This document shows positions 48,990 to 60,348 of a stretch of DNA of 64,000 nucleotides, one piece after another (positions within the stretch are counted from its first letter, which is position 1; each line of letters starts with the position of its first letter). The notes beneath the pieces were generated by a model, which was given only the letters and a program-made list of their open reading frames with translations, did not search any database and had not been told where the DNA came from. Source of the DNA: Stictocephala bisonia. Taxonomy: Eukaryota; Arthropoda; Insecta; Hemiptera; Membracidae. Position numbers and translations under genes: made by a program. The stretch covers positions 434,001 through 498,000 of the forward strand of contig JAQJVL010000290.1 of assembly GCA_035578905.1 (NCBI GenBank). Direction: 5' to 3'.

Positions 48990-51900
48990 GTCACAGAAGA
49001 GAAGTTGAAGGAGATTTCGCTACAGGATTAAGTGCCGGATAAGGTCGGCAGCTCTCCTAGAGAAAGCCCTGACAAACTTGAGTGGCACTCTGGAGCCTGA
49101 AAGTGCGAGGTGAAGTACAAGTCATTCGGCTTCGTTTAGAGTTAGACCAAGACCACCGCACTAAGGTGACGTAGTCAACAACTCTTGTATCCACGGACAG
49201 AGGTCAGGACTACATCATTGACACACAGTGATGAAATACCCACAGAGCAATAATATTAGGTAGCTTACTGATTATTTATGAGAATGAGAATTTCATAAAT
49301 TAAAAGAACGTGTAGTTGCACAAAAAAATTGTGTACAGTTTACGTATACGGGGGGGCTGTAAACGTAAAGGTAAGGGAACAAAACTACTGCTTGTTAATG
49401 TGATTAGAATTCTTAAATTACTATTAGTAGTTTGTAAAATAAGTATACAATTTTTGTTGAAAAAATTTCATTTCACAGAAGCTCATTTTCCCTGAAACAA
49501 TAGGAATACCTACTTTCTAATCAAATGCATTCAATTTAAGTTTGTTAATTAGTGTAACTTTTTCGGTTATTTTTTATTTTTTAATATTTTTTCAATGCTA
49601 ACCAGGAGTTTTAAATAAATTTGGTGTGTTACCTTTATTTCTCTAGAATACTAAATAAATAAATATATATAAATAGATTTTAATGCAAAATTCAAATAGT
49701 TTTTTGAGGATTTATGGTTTAAGGTAATGAAATTAGAAAAGAAGAAGTGTGTTTTTTCCAAAAATAATTTTATCGTCAAACTACTCATTTAGTCACACGC
49801 ACACACGTGTTTAGTCGGTATATAGGGGTTTAAGACAATATTATCTCAAATACCCTTGAAGTTCATCATGTTTCATAACAATTAAGTCGCTGACACAGCT
49901 TGTTAATTTCCTTTTCATCAACAATTAGCGATTTTGTTCGCAACCTTCAACCTCAATTCCATGGGACATTGATTGTAACCTTGGAGGATACAACCCACTT
50001 TTTAGGCTCGAGTCCAAGCCTTTGTCGTGTGAAGACAGCTTACTTAGTGATTAGCCGTGGCCCTGGACGGCCCGTGGGTCGCAGGGGTCAAGGGACACCT
50101 CGCAAGTCACATTGGCCACCGGGAAACTGTCGTACCCTGAAACAATGTGATAAATTAAGAAAGTTCAAAATGTAGTATACCTCTGAAAAATATTCAATAA
50201 GAAACAATGAAGTCCCTTGAACGTCTGTACATATTTATAGGGTTTCGTTCTTTTTCAAACCAGACATCCTATAATGAATCCTAACAATTATTTGTACAGG
50301 AATAATATTCGATGACACAAACACCTTCTTTTAATAGCAAAAGAAAACTTAATAGACGTTTTGGTTTTAGTTTGGTTTAAACTTTAATAGTTTTATTTGG
50401 AAATACATTTTACTTACATACATTTCAAAATAATTCAAAAAATGTTTCTTCTCACATATCTAAGATGTTTTACACCTACGCCTAACTTTTTTAAAATTAA
50501 TAATTAAAATCTTTTAAGGTACAGTAGTTAAACATGTTTGAGTTTTGTAATTACTTGATTTGTATAATTTAGTACAAGTTATTCCAATAGATCCAACACC
50601 GACAGGAATTTTTTCTGCATGATATAAATATTTTACAGAAAAACCTTTTCACCCTTTCAGTTCATATCAGTTTAAAAGTCATACTTCCTGTTTCGTAACA
50701 GTAAAATTGTAATGTGGAACGTTGGACTTGTTTGAGATTTGAAAAATGAGATCGTAAAATGTTAAATGAAAGAATTAGTACAGTGGGGTTTGACACTTTG
50801 CTATTTTTATCACTAATCTCTGAGCAACCAATCATTAGAAGTATACACATGTATTAAGATAGTTTTTGAAATTCATCAGTTTACTCTATAAGGTGATTAA
50901 TATGCATTCGTCAAACTCTTTTTCGGATAACTGCATGTAATATGAATATTCGATCTAGAATATTATTGTAGCAAGAAGTGACCCTAAATTGCCTGAAAAA
51001 CATTTCAATAATGTTTCAAAGTAATTTTGAATTGTTCTTAATGTTATAATTTAGTAGTTGGGAGACATTATAAACAGTATATTTTTTGTATACTTGAATA
51101 ATTACACTTTGAAGATTTTAAGGATTTCTGTGTTAACAAAAATTTTTTTGTACATAAAGCTTGCCACTACAATTTAACATCCTTGTAGTTTCATTCATTG
51201 CGTGTTCTTTAATGTAAATTCTCTAGTTGGACGTAGCCTATGCATAAAATACGCTTCCCCCCTTTACTATGTCAACAACAATTTAAAAGAATTTTTTAGC
51301 TTCACTAAAAAAATATATACCAGTAATAGTAAAATTATTTCAAAATTTTTGTTATAGATATGATGAAGTTACTGCTGCTCTCTGTAATTTAAAACTATGA
51401 CATTTTTCCAAAATGTTTATTCTTTCAAATTACGGACATATATTAAGACATTTTATGTAAATTTACATTTACAGCTTATTGTATTTAATTCATCGTTTTA
51501 ACTGCTAATTTATTCCATGTTCTGAATTACTCAGTTCACAAATTATCACTTGTAGTTGTGTCGACAGTGGGTCAACCTGCAGAAAGGTTGCCATCATAGA
51601 AGGAATGTACTGACCTTGATCCCAGTTCAACGGGATACACTGTATCCACTGACCTATACGTCAGTTATGCTATAACAGTAGGGTATTGTCTTATTCTTTA
51701 TTGACCCTGCCATACTATTCACGATCTCATTCCAAGTTGCCTTAAATGGAAGTAAATATTGAACATATTATGGACGGTTGTTGAAATAAAATTCATAAGG
51801 TTATTTTATTTAATTTTGCATCTTAAATCTTATTATTTATTTAAAAGCTACTTTGTCTTTCAGTAATATAAAAGTGAAATTCTATTAATTCTTCAGGAGT

Positions 51901-52065
51901 ATTTAAAAATGAAATTCTATTAGTAACAAGGTAAAGTAATAGTTTAGCTCCTCTATGGAACAAAAATAAACATAAACTTCAGAATACCTGACAAAACACA
52001 TGGAACTGTTAAAGTGGCTGTTCAGGTAGGAATAAAATTCTGTCCTTTTATCTTTAACCCCAAAT
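48990..52065. other. non-coding DNA with one GC-rich patch
   Basis: Bases 49960-50145 are GC-richer (GGCCCTGGACGGCCCGTGGG, a near-palindrome) and lie in a 91-codon plus-strand frame (49900-50175) of unrecognised, Arg/Pro/Gly-rich sequence. GGCTCGAGTCC near 50006 resembles a B-box. The rest is AT-rich without recognised features. Confidence 0.35.
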
Positions 52066-53055
52066 GGTTACCCGTCGGTTTTCCGACGTTAATGTGCAGG
52101 TCTGGTAGGTTACCCGTGGGGTTTTCGACGTTGATGTTCAGGTTTTGTAGGTTACCCGTCGGTTTTGGGACGTTGATGTGCAGGTTTGGTAGGTTACCCG
52201 TCGGTTTTCTGATGTTGATGTGCAGGTCTGGTAGGTTACCCGTTGGTTTTCCGACGTTGATGTGCAGGTCTGGTAGGTTACTCCTCGGTTTTCCGACGTT
52301 GATGAGCAGGTCTGGTAGGTTACCCGTTGGTTTTCCGACGTTGATGTGCAGGTCTGGTAGGTTACCCATCGGTTTTGGGACATTGATGTGTAGCACTGGT
52401 AGGTTACCCCTCGGTTTTCCGACGTTGATGAGCAGGTCTGGTAGGTTACCCGTCCATTTTGGGACGTTGATATGTAGAACTGGTAGGTTACCCCTCGGTT
52501 TTCCGACGTTGATGAGCAGGTCTGGTAGGTTACCCCCATCGGTTTTCTTACTTGATGAGCAGGTCTGGTAGGTCACCCATCGGTTTTCCGACGTTGATGA
52601 GCAGGTTTGGTAGGTTACCCGTCGGTTTTCTGACATTGATGTGCAGGTCTGGTAGGTTACCTGTCGGTTTTCCGACGTTGATGTGCAGGTCTGGTAGGTT
52701 ACCCGTCGGTTTTCCGACGTAGATGTGCAGATCTGGTAGGTTACCCGTCGGTTTTCCGATGTTGATGTGCAGGTCTGGTAGGTTACCCGTCGGTTTTGAG
52801 ACGTTGATGAGTAGGTATGGTAGGTTATCCGACGGTTTTCGGACGTAGATGTGCAGGACTGGTAGGTTACCCGTCGGTTTTCCGACGTTGATGAGCAGGT
52901 CTGGTAGGTTACCCGTCAGTTTTCCCACGTTGATGAGCAGGTCTGGTAGGTTACCCATCGGTTTTCAGACGTTGATGAGCAGGTCTGTTAGGTTACCCGT
53001 CGGTTTTCAGACGTTGATGAGCAGATCTGCTAGGTTATTCATCGGTTTTCCGACG
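52066..53055. repeat. 42-bp minisatellite, ~23.5 units, hairpin in many units
   Basis: The unit is GGTTACCCGTCGGTTTTCCG followed by ACGTTGATGTGCAGGTCTGGTA. Each full unit contains CGTCGG-TTTT-CCGACG, a perfect 6-bp stem; about ten copies keep at least the TCGG/CCGA core. The unit is 14 codons, so frames of up to 204 codons run on both strands (GRLPVGFPTLMCRS one way, VGKPTGNLPDLHIN the other). Both-strand openness and lack of start-site or splice context argue against a gene. Confidence 0.95.
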
Positions 53056-53363
53056 ACTAGACTTCGTTGTATATAAATAGCAGGCTTATTTGTACCGTAA
53101 TTATCGCATATAATATATCGTTCCACTCCAATGTTCCTAATTTATCATTTTAGACTATTTATTTCTTTCTCTTTTTATACTTCTATGACTTTGTTTACAA
53201 CATTTAGTTTCTCATACTACATTGCAAAGGCATTTTTGCCGATGCAATGATTACGTTTTATGTAAATGTAATACACATAAATGTACATATGGTGCTATGT
53301 ATGTAAATATTCTAAAGAATATGATATTCTCTATGATTTGGCTATTTTGAAACTTTACATAAA

Positions 53364-53480
53364 GTGAAATGAAAATGAAAAATGAAATGAAATGAAATTC
53401 GTCTTTGAAATGAAATCAAATGACCAGGCGAAGTTGGGACTAAAAAGTCCATTCTTCTACTCAACCTGATACAAAAATAA
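53364..53480 (-). repeat. retrotransposon 3'-end remnant with AT-rich tail
   Basis: GGACTAAAAAGTCC (53437-53450) forms a 5-bp stem with AAAA loop, flanked by AGGCGAAGTTG and ATTCTTCTACTCAACCTGAT, which match the 3' end of the 46-kb element in layout. An ATGAAATGAAATGAAAT-type repeat at 53368-53415 is the expected short-repeat tail on the minus strand. Only the terminal ~110 bases survive. Confidence 0.55.
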
Positions 53481-55289
53481 TTACAATTATAACAGTTTTG
53501 TAATTATTTAAGTGCTATTATAAGTGTTTATATAATTTGTGGAGGGGGTGCAAACTTTTAAAAAGGTTTATAACTTTTTTAATTTGTTTGTCTATGAAAC
53601 ATTTTACTTACAAATGTCTTAGTAAATCAGTTGTGATATTTTATTCCTAATTTTCTGTTTCATACTGAACAAGGAAATATGATACTTGATATTCTTTTTA
53701 CTGTAAATTATAGTTTTATGATTTTTTGAAATAAACATTTCAACACTAGCAAAACAGGTGTAACCTTAACGTGTAACCTTAACAGATTTTGTTTGAGGCC
53801 CTTGAATTTTTTTAGAACTGTAATGACTTTTAAAGTGACAACCACCTTGGTATTTTTATAAGCAAAAAAAATGTTTATAATTTTTTGCCTTTGTTAAAAT
53901 GCACTAAATTAATAGAAGGGACAGACGAAATGTAAACTAGAAAACATACGGAAAAACTGTTTGCGTATGTACTTGCGGCCCTTAGATTATTTAGAGAAAA
54001 GTAAAGTGGCTCTTCATGAAATCCTAGTGAGGGACCCTGCATTAGAGGGTTAAAGAATATAACCTTGAATTAAGTAAATTATACCAAAACACAATAATAA
54101 AAATAAAACAAAATAAATTAGCTGTGCATGATATTAGGAGGCTGATATCAATCGTCAATACAAAATACCAATCGTAATCTGGTGTTTTCGATCATAAGAA
54201 TAAGACGATAAGTAAAGACCGCGTGGGGCGAAGCTCAAAATAAAGTTCAGTGATGCTAATAACTTAAAACGATCCACACAAGTACAACGTTATGATATAA
54301 AGTTTCATTAAATGTTTCAGTTTATTGTATAGATAGAACGAAAGCATTGACCGATAAAGAGAAAAAAATCATTGATATAACGCTCGTTTCGGAACGTCTC
54401 TGATATAAGAAACGTATGGGTATTCTAAATTAATTACGCTATTCTAACAAATTTACAAGATAAATCTTATTACATTATGTATGAAAAAAAAATGCAAAAA
54501 GCACAGTTCAACTTTACGTGTATTTAATTTCAATGTGCTAGACATGTAACAGATTTCACTCACTGAAACAGAAACGCCATTGTTCGCTTGAATTACTTTC
54601 TTGTTAGCAGTGCACGGTTCTCACTATAACTTTTGTAAATAGTTTCAGTTTTAAATTTATTAATTGTTTTAGCAATAAGGCGTCAATCGTCAGGAGATGG
54701 GTGACTATAAGAGGCGAATAAGTGTGAACGGTGTATACGAACAACTGTAGTTATTGGTACCTTAGTGAAGGTCGACTGTTCCTTAGAAAGAGCAATTAGT
54801 CATAATAAGCCGTAAGAGCCATAATAGGCCAATAGTCAAGGCAATAAAGGTACTTCTAGTATAGAATCTAAACCACTTAGTATTGTTATGATTTCCATAG
54901 ACAAATCCTAAAGGTGGACACCAACCAACATGGACAGCCCAGACCCTTCTAGTAGGTCCAAGTTTATGGCAATTACTAGCGGTCACCGAGTTGTTATTTA
55001 AAACGTCCGAGAACAGAAACTACAATCTCCACAACACTTAGTTCCAAAGTAGCTGGGTTACAGCACTACGCTACAGATCCGGCCATAAATTATAATTATG
55101 TTACAAGATAATAAGATACGGAATATTCAGCAAAAACTGCTTCATTGTGCTCACTACTGTAATTACCGTGATTGAGTTATCTGTTCGCGAGAGCCATTAA
55201 AGATGAGGTCAGCAGACGTCTCCATCCAGTACAGAGGCAACTTTCTCTAGTAGTCCTCATCGCGCCAATCGTCAATTAATCGGTGGCTA
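53481..55289. other. AT-rich non-coding DNA
   Basis: Bases 54760-55250 are more GC-balanced and carry an unrecognised 67-codon minus-strand frame. AAAGTAGCTGGGTTACAGCA at 55045 resembles AAAGTAGCTGGGACACAGCA near 40906, so a short dispersed repeat may be shared. Confidence 0.35.
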
Positions 55290-56390
55290 ATGATGTAAAC
55301 GGCGCTAATTACTGTGACGTTACCACCGGGCCATTGCCTCGTGTACTTGTTTGATACTGTGACGTCACCGCTGGGATATATATTCGCGTAGTACTTTATA
55401 AATGTGACACTATCTTGGCCATTAACTTGTGTACTTGTTGCTGTGACGTTACCACTAGAGCATTGGATCACGTATTTGCTTGTTATTATGACGTAACCAC
55501 TGGTCCATTGACTTGTATTTTCTTGTTACTACGACATCACCACTGGGTTATTGACATTTTTAGTTGCTTGTTACTTCGACGTCAGCACTAGGCAATCGGC
55601 TCATGTACTTGCTTGTACCAATACGTCACCGCAGGGTCATTGAAACTTATAATGTACTTTCTTATTACTTCAATGTCACCACTTGACCATAGCTTGTTGC
55701 TATGACGTCATAACTGGGAATTGACTCGTTGTACTTGCTTGTTACTGTAACGTCACCACTGGACCATTGAAACGTGTACTTGCTTGTTACTCTGACGTCA
55801 CCGATGGTCCATTGACTCGTATACTGTACTTGCTTGATACTGTGACGTCACCACTTGGCCACTGACTCGTATAATTTCTTGTTACTATGACATGACCACT
55901 AGGCCCTTGACTCGTTTACTGAACTTGCTTGGTATTGTGACGTCCCACTGGAGCCATTGAAACGTTTATTTGCTTGTTAATCTGACGTCATTGTTAGCCC
56001 ATTGACTCGTGTATTTGCATGTTGCTGTGACGTCACCAATTGTTATTGTAACGTCACCGCTGAGCCATTGAAACGTTTATTTGCTTGTTACTCTGACGTC
56101 ATTGATAGCCCATTGACTCGTGTATTTGCATGTTACTGTGACGTCACCAATGGTCCATTGATGCGTCTACTTGATTGTTATTGTAACGTCACCGCTGGGC
56201 CATTGACACGTGTGTACTCTGACGTGCTTGTTACTCTGACGTGACCACTGGGCTGTAACTCGTGTACTTGCTTGTTCCTATGACTTAACCACTGGTCAAT
56301 TGACTCGTGCATTTTCTTGTTAATATGACGTCACCACTGGGATATTTATTGTTAGATATTATTGTTACTATGACGTCTTCGCTTGTCGAA
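55290..56390. repeat. ~45-bp tandem array rich in CRE palindromes
   Basis: Roughly 23 diverged units of the form TGTGACGTCACCACTGG, then CCATTGACTCGTGTACTTGC, then TTGTTAC. Perfect TGACGTCA octamers lie at 55360, 55703, 55793, 55843, 55983, 56028, 56094, 56139 and 56326; other units carry one-base variants. TGACGTCA is the CREB/ATF consensus site. The frames of 74-80 codons here are repeat by-products. Confidence 0.92.
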
Positions 56391-58438
56391 TGTTATTTTT
56401 AGATTTTTAAAATAGTTTACTAATTGAAATAAAAAGATAATAATAATTTTACCAGCTTTCGACATTTAGTAATTAAAAGAATTATTCAAAAAATATTTAA
56501 AGAAGTGAATTATTTTAATCTAAGGTTATGTTGTTACATAACCTTTATTCCGATTTATTTATAATAATTGCAAGGAATAATTTGGTACACTATTATCATA
56601 TCTTTAACTTTAGCATAATACAAGAAATTGAAATAAAGATGGAATTAATACTATCCACAAATACAACTAAATCAACTAAAGATAATTTGTTGTTCTACTG
56701 TTACGATTTAGTAACTAATTTAACTAAATGTATTTATTATTTAAAATACTAGTTCAAATCTCTACATACCTTCAGCTGACCCTAAACACAATTTTAAGGA
56801 AAGTGTATAGTTACAATAAATTGTATTAATTTGTCCGATTATGATGGTAACATCGCTACTGATACTTACATAAACCTTATCCTAAGCTTAGTATTAGTAA
56901 CAACGAGGATTTGGAAAGTTAGCGAGTTACATTTTATCATGTATTGAAGTGTCTTTTACTACGGATATTGAACTCCAAGACGAATTTTTGTGGTTAATGA
57001 ATTCATTCTATAGCTTTACGTTCTGAGTGTTCTGAAGGTGGAAAGTTTATACTATTTTTAGAAACATTTTAGCATCCATTTTAGCCATCACTGGCTTCCT
57101 GTACATTGCAAGGTTGTTCCATTTATTAAATTAACAAAAGGTTCATTGTCCTTAACATCTGAGACAACTATAGTTTTTGCCCTGCAACCTGGCATTGGTT
57201 ATCTCTTTGAAGAAGAATCCATTTCAAATCACACGAAAGCTTTAATCACTCAGGAATGCTCTTAAAGCAACTCTTGATTTAAATGTATGTTGTAAACACA
57301 AAAATGCATTATTTATTAGTAATACCCTGATTGTCAAGGTGTGGGTGAATATGGTATGAGTGGTGAATGAGTGTAGTCATTTTTACTAACTAATGACAAC
57401 CGTTTAAAAATAGAATAACTAATGAAAGAATCATTTAAAAATAGCCAAATAAGGGTACTAAAGCGACCAACAGATTAGCATGTAATCCGAAATTCGTTGT
57501 ATTGGTCTGATTCTCGGCTAGCCTAGACAACATCCAAACCTAAGCAATCACACCACATTGATCCCAGACATATTTAGTAGTGTCCGTTTTAATGGCAATA
57601 ATTGAATAGTGTCAAGAAGAATAACGAAAGAGGAAAGCCTATCGCGTACAGTAACCCGAATTCAGGTTGTAGCATTGACTATACAAACTCGTTAACTCCT
57701 CGTTTTCACCCATATCTTGACAATAGGCGTCTATTAATGAATAACGAACGAAAAAGCTACCCCATGAAGCCGGGTTTCCTATTTTGTGAAATCAGTTCTT
57801 GTTCGCTTTTCATCAGGTAGTTTCAGCTCTGTCTCTCTCCAGCACACGCTGAAGTGCCTAACAGACTAGATAATAGTACGCCAAAAGTCATTCGAGAGTT
57901 TATTTGAAACTTTTATCCATAAGATAGCAGCATAAGTGAGCTTCCCAGCAAACGCATCTCTTTGGACTGTCTATTTGTTTGTATAGTCAATGGTTATAGG
58001 TAAAATATATTATGATTAGAATAAAAACGTAGATGACTTTAACATTGTTTACTTTGGGCTCTATAACCAGTAGGGTATGTGTACAAGTTTGATCTTGAAT
58101 GTCTTTGGAATTTTATATTAAAGTAACTGAATCAAGCTTTCAGGGAAAGGAAATAAGGATAACGTTGTTGTTGGAGTGAAAGGTATACATTCAATAAAGA
58201 GTAACATGGCTGTTAAGCAGGTACACAAACAATACAGTCAGTGCTATTATACTGCATGCACTAATTTTAAATGGGCAGTTAATTGTTCCAAACAATTGAG
58301 TGGGCTTTTTATGAACGTGGTCATGGCCGAACGAAAATAGGGTAACAACAGCTGTAGTATTACAAAGGCTATAATCGCCTTCTGATGGCCTTTAACCATT
58401 ATCACCACGGCCCACTGGGCATGTCAGAGAGAGAAACA
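56391..58438. other. AT-rich non-coding DNA
   Basis: Two unrecognised plus-strand frames (56528-56752; 57602-57820) lack supporting signals. The latter lies in a moderately GC-balanced patch at about 57600-57850 ending in a pyrimidine-rich run. Confidence 0.35.
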
Positions 58439-58471
58439 GTTTACACGGGTCGGCCGCCGGCCCGTGTAAAC
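58439..58471. repeat. GC-rich hairpin with 11-bp perfect arms
   Basis: GTTTACACGGG at 58439-58449 is perfectly inverted at 58461-58471 around TCGGCCGCCGG. It lies in a GC-richer patch (58380-58620) with an unrecognised 92-codon minus-strand frame. Confidence 0.85.
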
Positions 58472-59147
58472 CACACGACAATAGCGTGAAAGAGCGTAGT
58501 GTGGAGCATTTGGCAATGTGGAATGGTGTACCGTGGCACTGAGCGTTGCCCAACTGTCCACAAAGCCAAACTGGCATTATTATTGTGAATAAATGCCACC
58601 AGTCTGTTGAGCCTCTAGGTCGGACATGATTTAATTTAGGCTCCACATAATTAATTAAACCTATACACATTCAATTGTTAAATTGCTGTTTAAAATTGTA
58701 TCGACACTAAAAAAAACGTACATTCTTATTACTAAATGCGGAGAGACAGCCATAGTTATCCTCTTGTAAAAAAGAGTCAATTTTGTATTATAGGTTCATT
58801 CGACCAACGACTTAAACATTTTGCAGAGCTATTCACCATATTAGATAAATATCTCATCAGATCTGTGTTAAATGCACAACAGCGATTAAATCTTGCGTTA
58901 AATGACAACGATTTGACGGAAAATGATAACTTTTACTTCGTTTAAAAGAGGTTAAAAGTTACTAGTGGATACAATGATATTGACTGTTCAATTGTATTTT
59001 GATAAAAATCATAAAATAATAAATTACAACTCGCTACCTCGTAAGTCATCAAAAATCAATATTTTTTAAATTTCCAATTGGGTCCGCTAGTTACTTTCTC
59101 GCTCTTTCAAACTGTGTGAACATTATAATTTTTCGACAAATCTATAT
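58472..59147. other. spacer, no supported gene
   Basis: One unrecognised 69-codon plus-strand frame (58736-58945) with no supporting signal; otherwise AT-rich. Confidence 0.35.
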
Positions 59148-59359
59148 GGCTGTGGCCTGTGGGATACAAAATGTCGCGGGCAGTAAGCAGTAAATTGCAG
59201 CATAATTTTAGGTCAACTTGATATACACGAAGGTGGCCACAAGGAGCAGTTTGCTGTCACTCTAGCCCACTCATATACTGTATATGAATGCAATATAAAG
59301 TTACGCGATATTTTACTGCTTACTGCCAGTGACATATTGTAGCCCGTGTGGCCGCAGCC
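59148..59359. mobile_element. 212-bp MITE with ~48-bp terminal inverted repeats
   Basis: The left end GGCTGTGGCCTGTGGGATAC continues through ATGTCGCGGGCAGTAAGCAG. The right end inverted reads GGCTGCGGCCACACGGGCTA and continues through ATGTCACTGGCAGTAAGCAG. The inner GGCAGTAAGCAGTAAA is identical. No coding frame. A target duplication could not be fixed, so the superfamily is open (hAT-like is one possibility). Confidence 0.75.
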
Positions 59360-59490
59360 TTAGTATCAGTGTTGTACCGCATTTAAAATTGGTCCTACGA
59401 GATATGAATCCAATATGGCGACTGCCTCTGCAGACTTTTATAAGGATCACCAAACCATGGAAGTGGCAAAGGTGTTTTATAAACTTCGTA

Positions 59491-59559
59491 GGCACCGAGT
59501 ATCGAACCCCGGTTTTTTTTAGTGGCAAGCCACTTCATTAGCCCCTAAGCCTCGGCCAC
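59491..59559 (-). repeat. tRNA-like sequence with A- and B-boxes
   Basis: On the minus strand, TGTGGCCGAGGCTTAGGGGC gives a good A-box and D-arm and GGGGTTCGATACTC a good B-box, about 70 bases in all. An A-run replaces a normal variable region, the acceptor stem does not close and the T-stem has mismatches. A SINE head or tRNA pseudogene is more likely than a working tRNA gene. Confidence 0.5.
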
Positions 59560-60023
59560 AATTTTAGCTAGACAGTATTGATAATATATTTTATGATGAT
59601 GGTATATCACACTTTTAATATGCTCTCCGAACCACATGACATCGGATTGTTCTAGGTAGTTTACTCTTGATCCGAACGAAATATATAAACATCCAAGCCA
59701 CTAGGCAACCAAAAGCTGAAGTCCTCTAGAATTGACAATGCTGATGTTGTCGATTGTAGAATATCGAATCATCCGAACTCTTACCTTCCAATCGCTATGT
59801 CGATCACGTGCACTCGTAGGTCTCTTTGTGGAAGGGACAGTTTACAACTTCTGATTGAATTGGAACTTCCGCTCTCCCGGCTTTTAGCGGCAAATTGTTT
59901 AGTGTTAACCCTACTTTGTGTGGCAACAGAAAATGAACAGTAAACTATAGACGGTTTTATTTCCCAAAATATAAACACCGTATAATTGGTTTTATAACCT
60001 ATAATTGATGTGGAGTAATTGAT
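59560..60023. other. spacer with an unrecognised minus-strand frame
   Basis: The 65-codon minus-strand frame at 59781-59978 has protein-like composition (SVATQSRVNTKQFAAKSRES) but no known motif or splice evidence. Confidence 0.25.
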
Positions 60024-60348
60024 TTTTTCCGTTAATTCACTACCACTTGATAAATATTATATTGCTCTAAAAACTGTTCCCCGATAATTTTTACGTCCAC
60101 TGTGGTATTTCTTATCAGCTAAGGATCGAATATTGCTGGCTTCATCTTATCGCTTTCCAAGAACTTAGAACTTCACACGGAGAGCGCATTCGGTGGTAAG
60201 TCAATCATTGGATTTACCAGTTTGTGATCAACTTTAGTAGCCACTTAACTTAATCTAACCTGACCTAACCTAACCGTAATTGCGATACAAAAGTAGTGGT
60301 AGTGAAGTAACGGAAAAAGTAGTGGTAGTGAATTAACGGGAAAGGTCC
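60024..60348. mobile_element. TIR element, copy 3 of 3
   Basis: Left end TTTTTTCCGTTAATTCACTA; right end AGTGGTAGTGAATTAACGGG followed by AAAGGTCC. The right end again contains two tandem ~26-bp subunits (AGTGAAGTAACGGAAAAAG, then AGTGGTAGTGAATTAACGG), whereas the left end retains one. The interior matches the copies at 43.3 and 45.1 kb, including the CCTAACCTAACC run. Confidence 0.88.

Noticed and set aside
52014..52958. Four long overlapping frames (133-204 codons) suggesting a repeat protein
   Set aside because: The 42-bp unit is a multiple of three, so both strands stay open. There is no coding bias, start context or splice signal, and the bases are explained by the tandem repeat.
59491..59559. 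Functional tRNA gene on the minus strand
   Set aside because: Good internal promoter boxes, but no closing acceptor stem and a mismatched T-stem; a SINE or pseudogene fits better.
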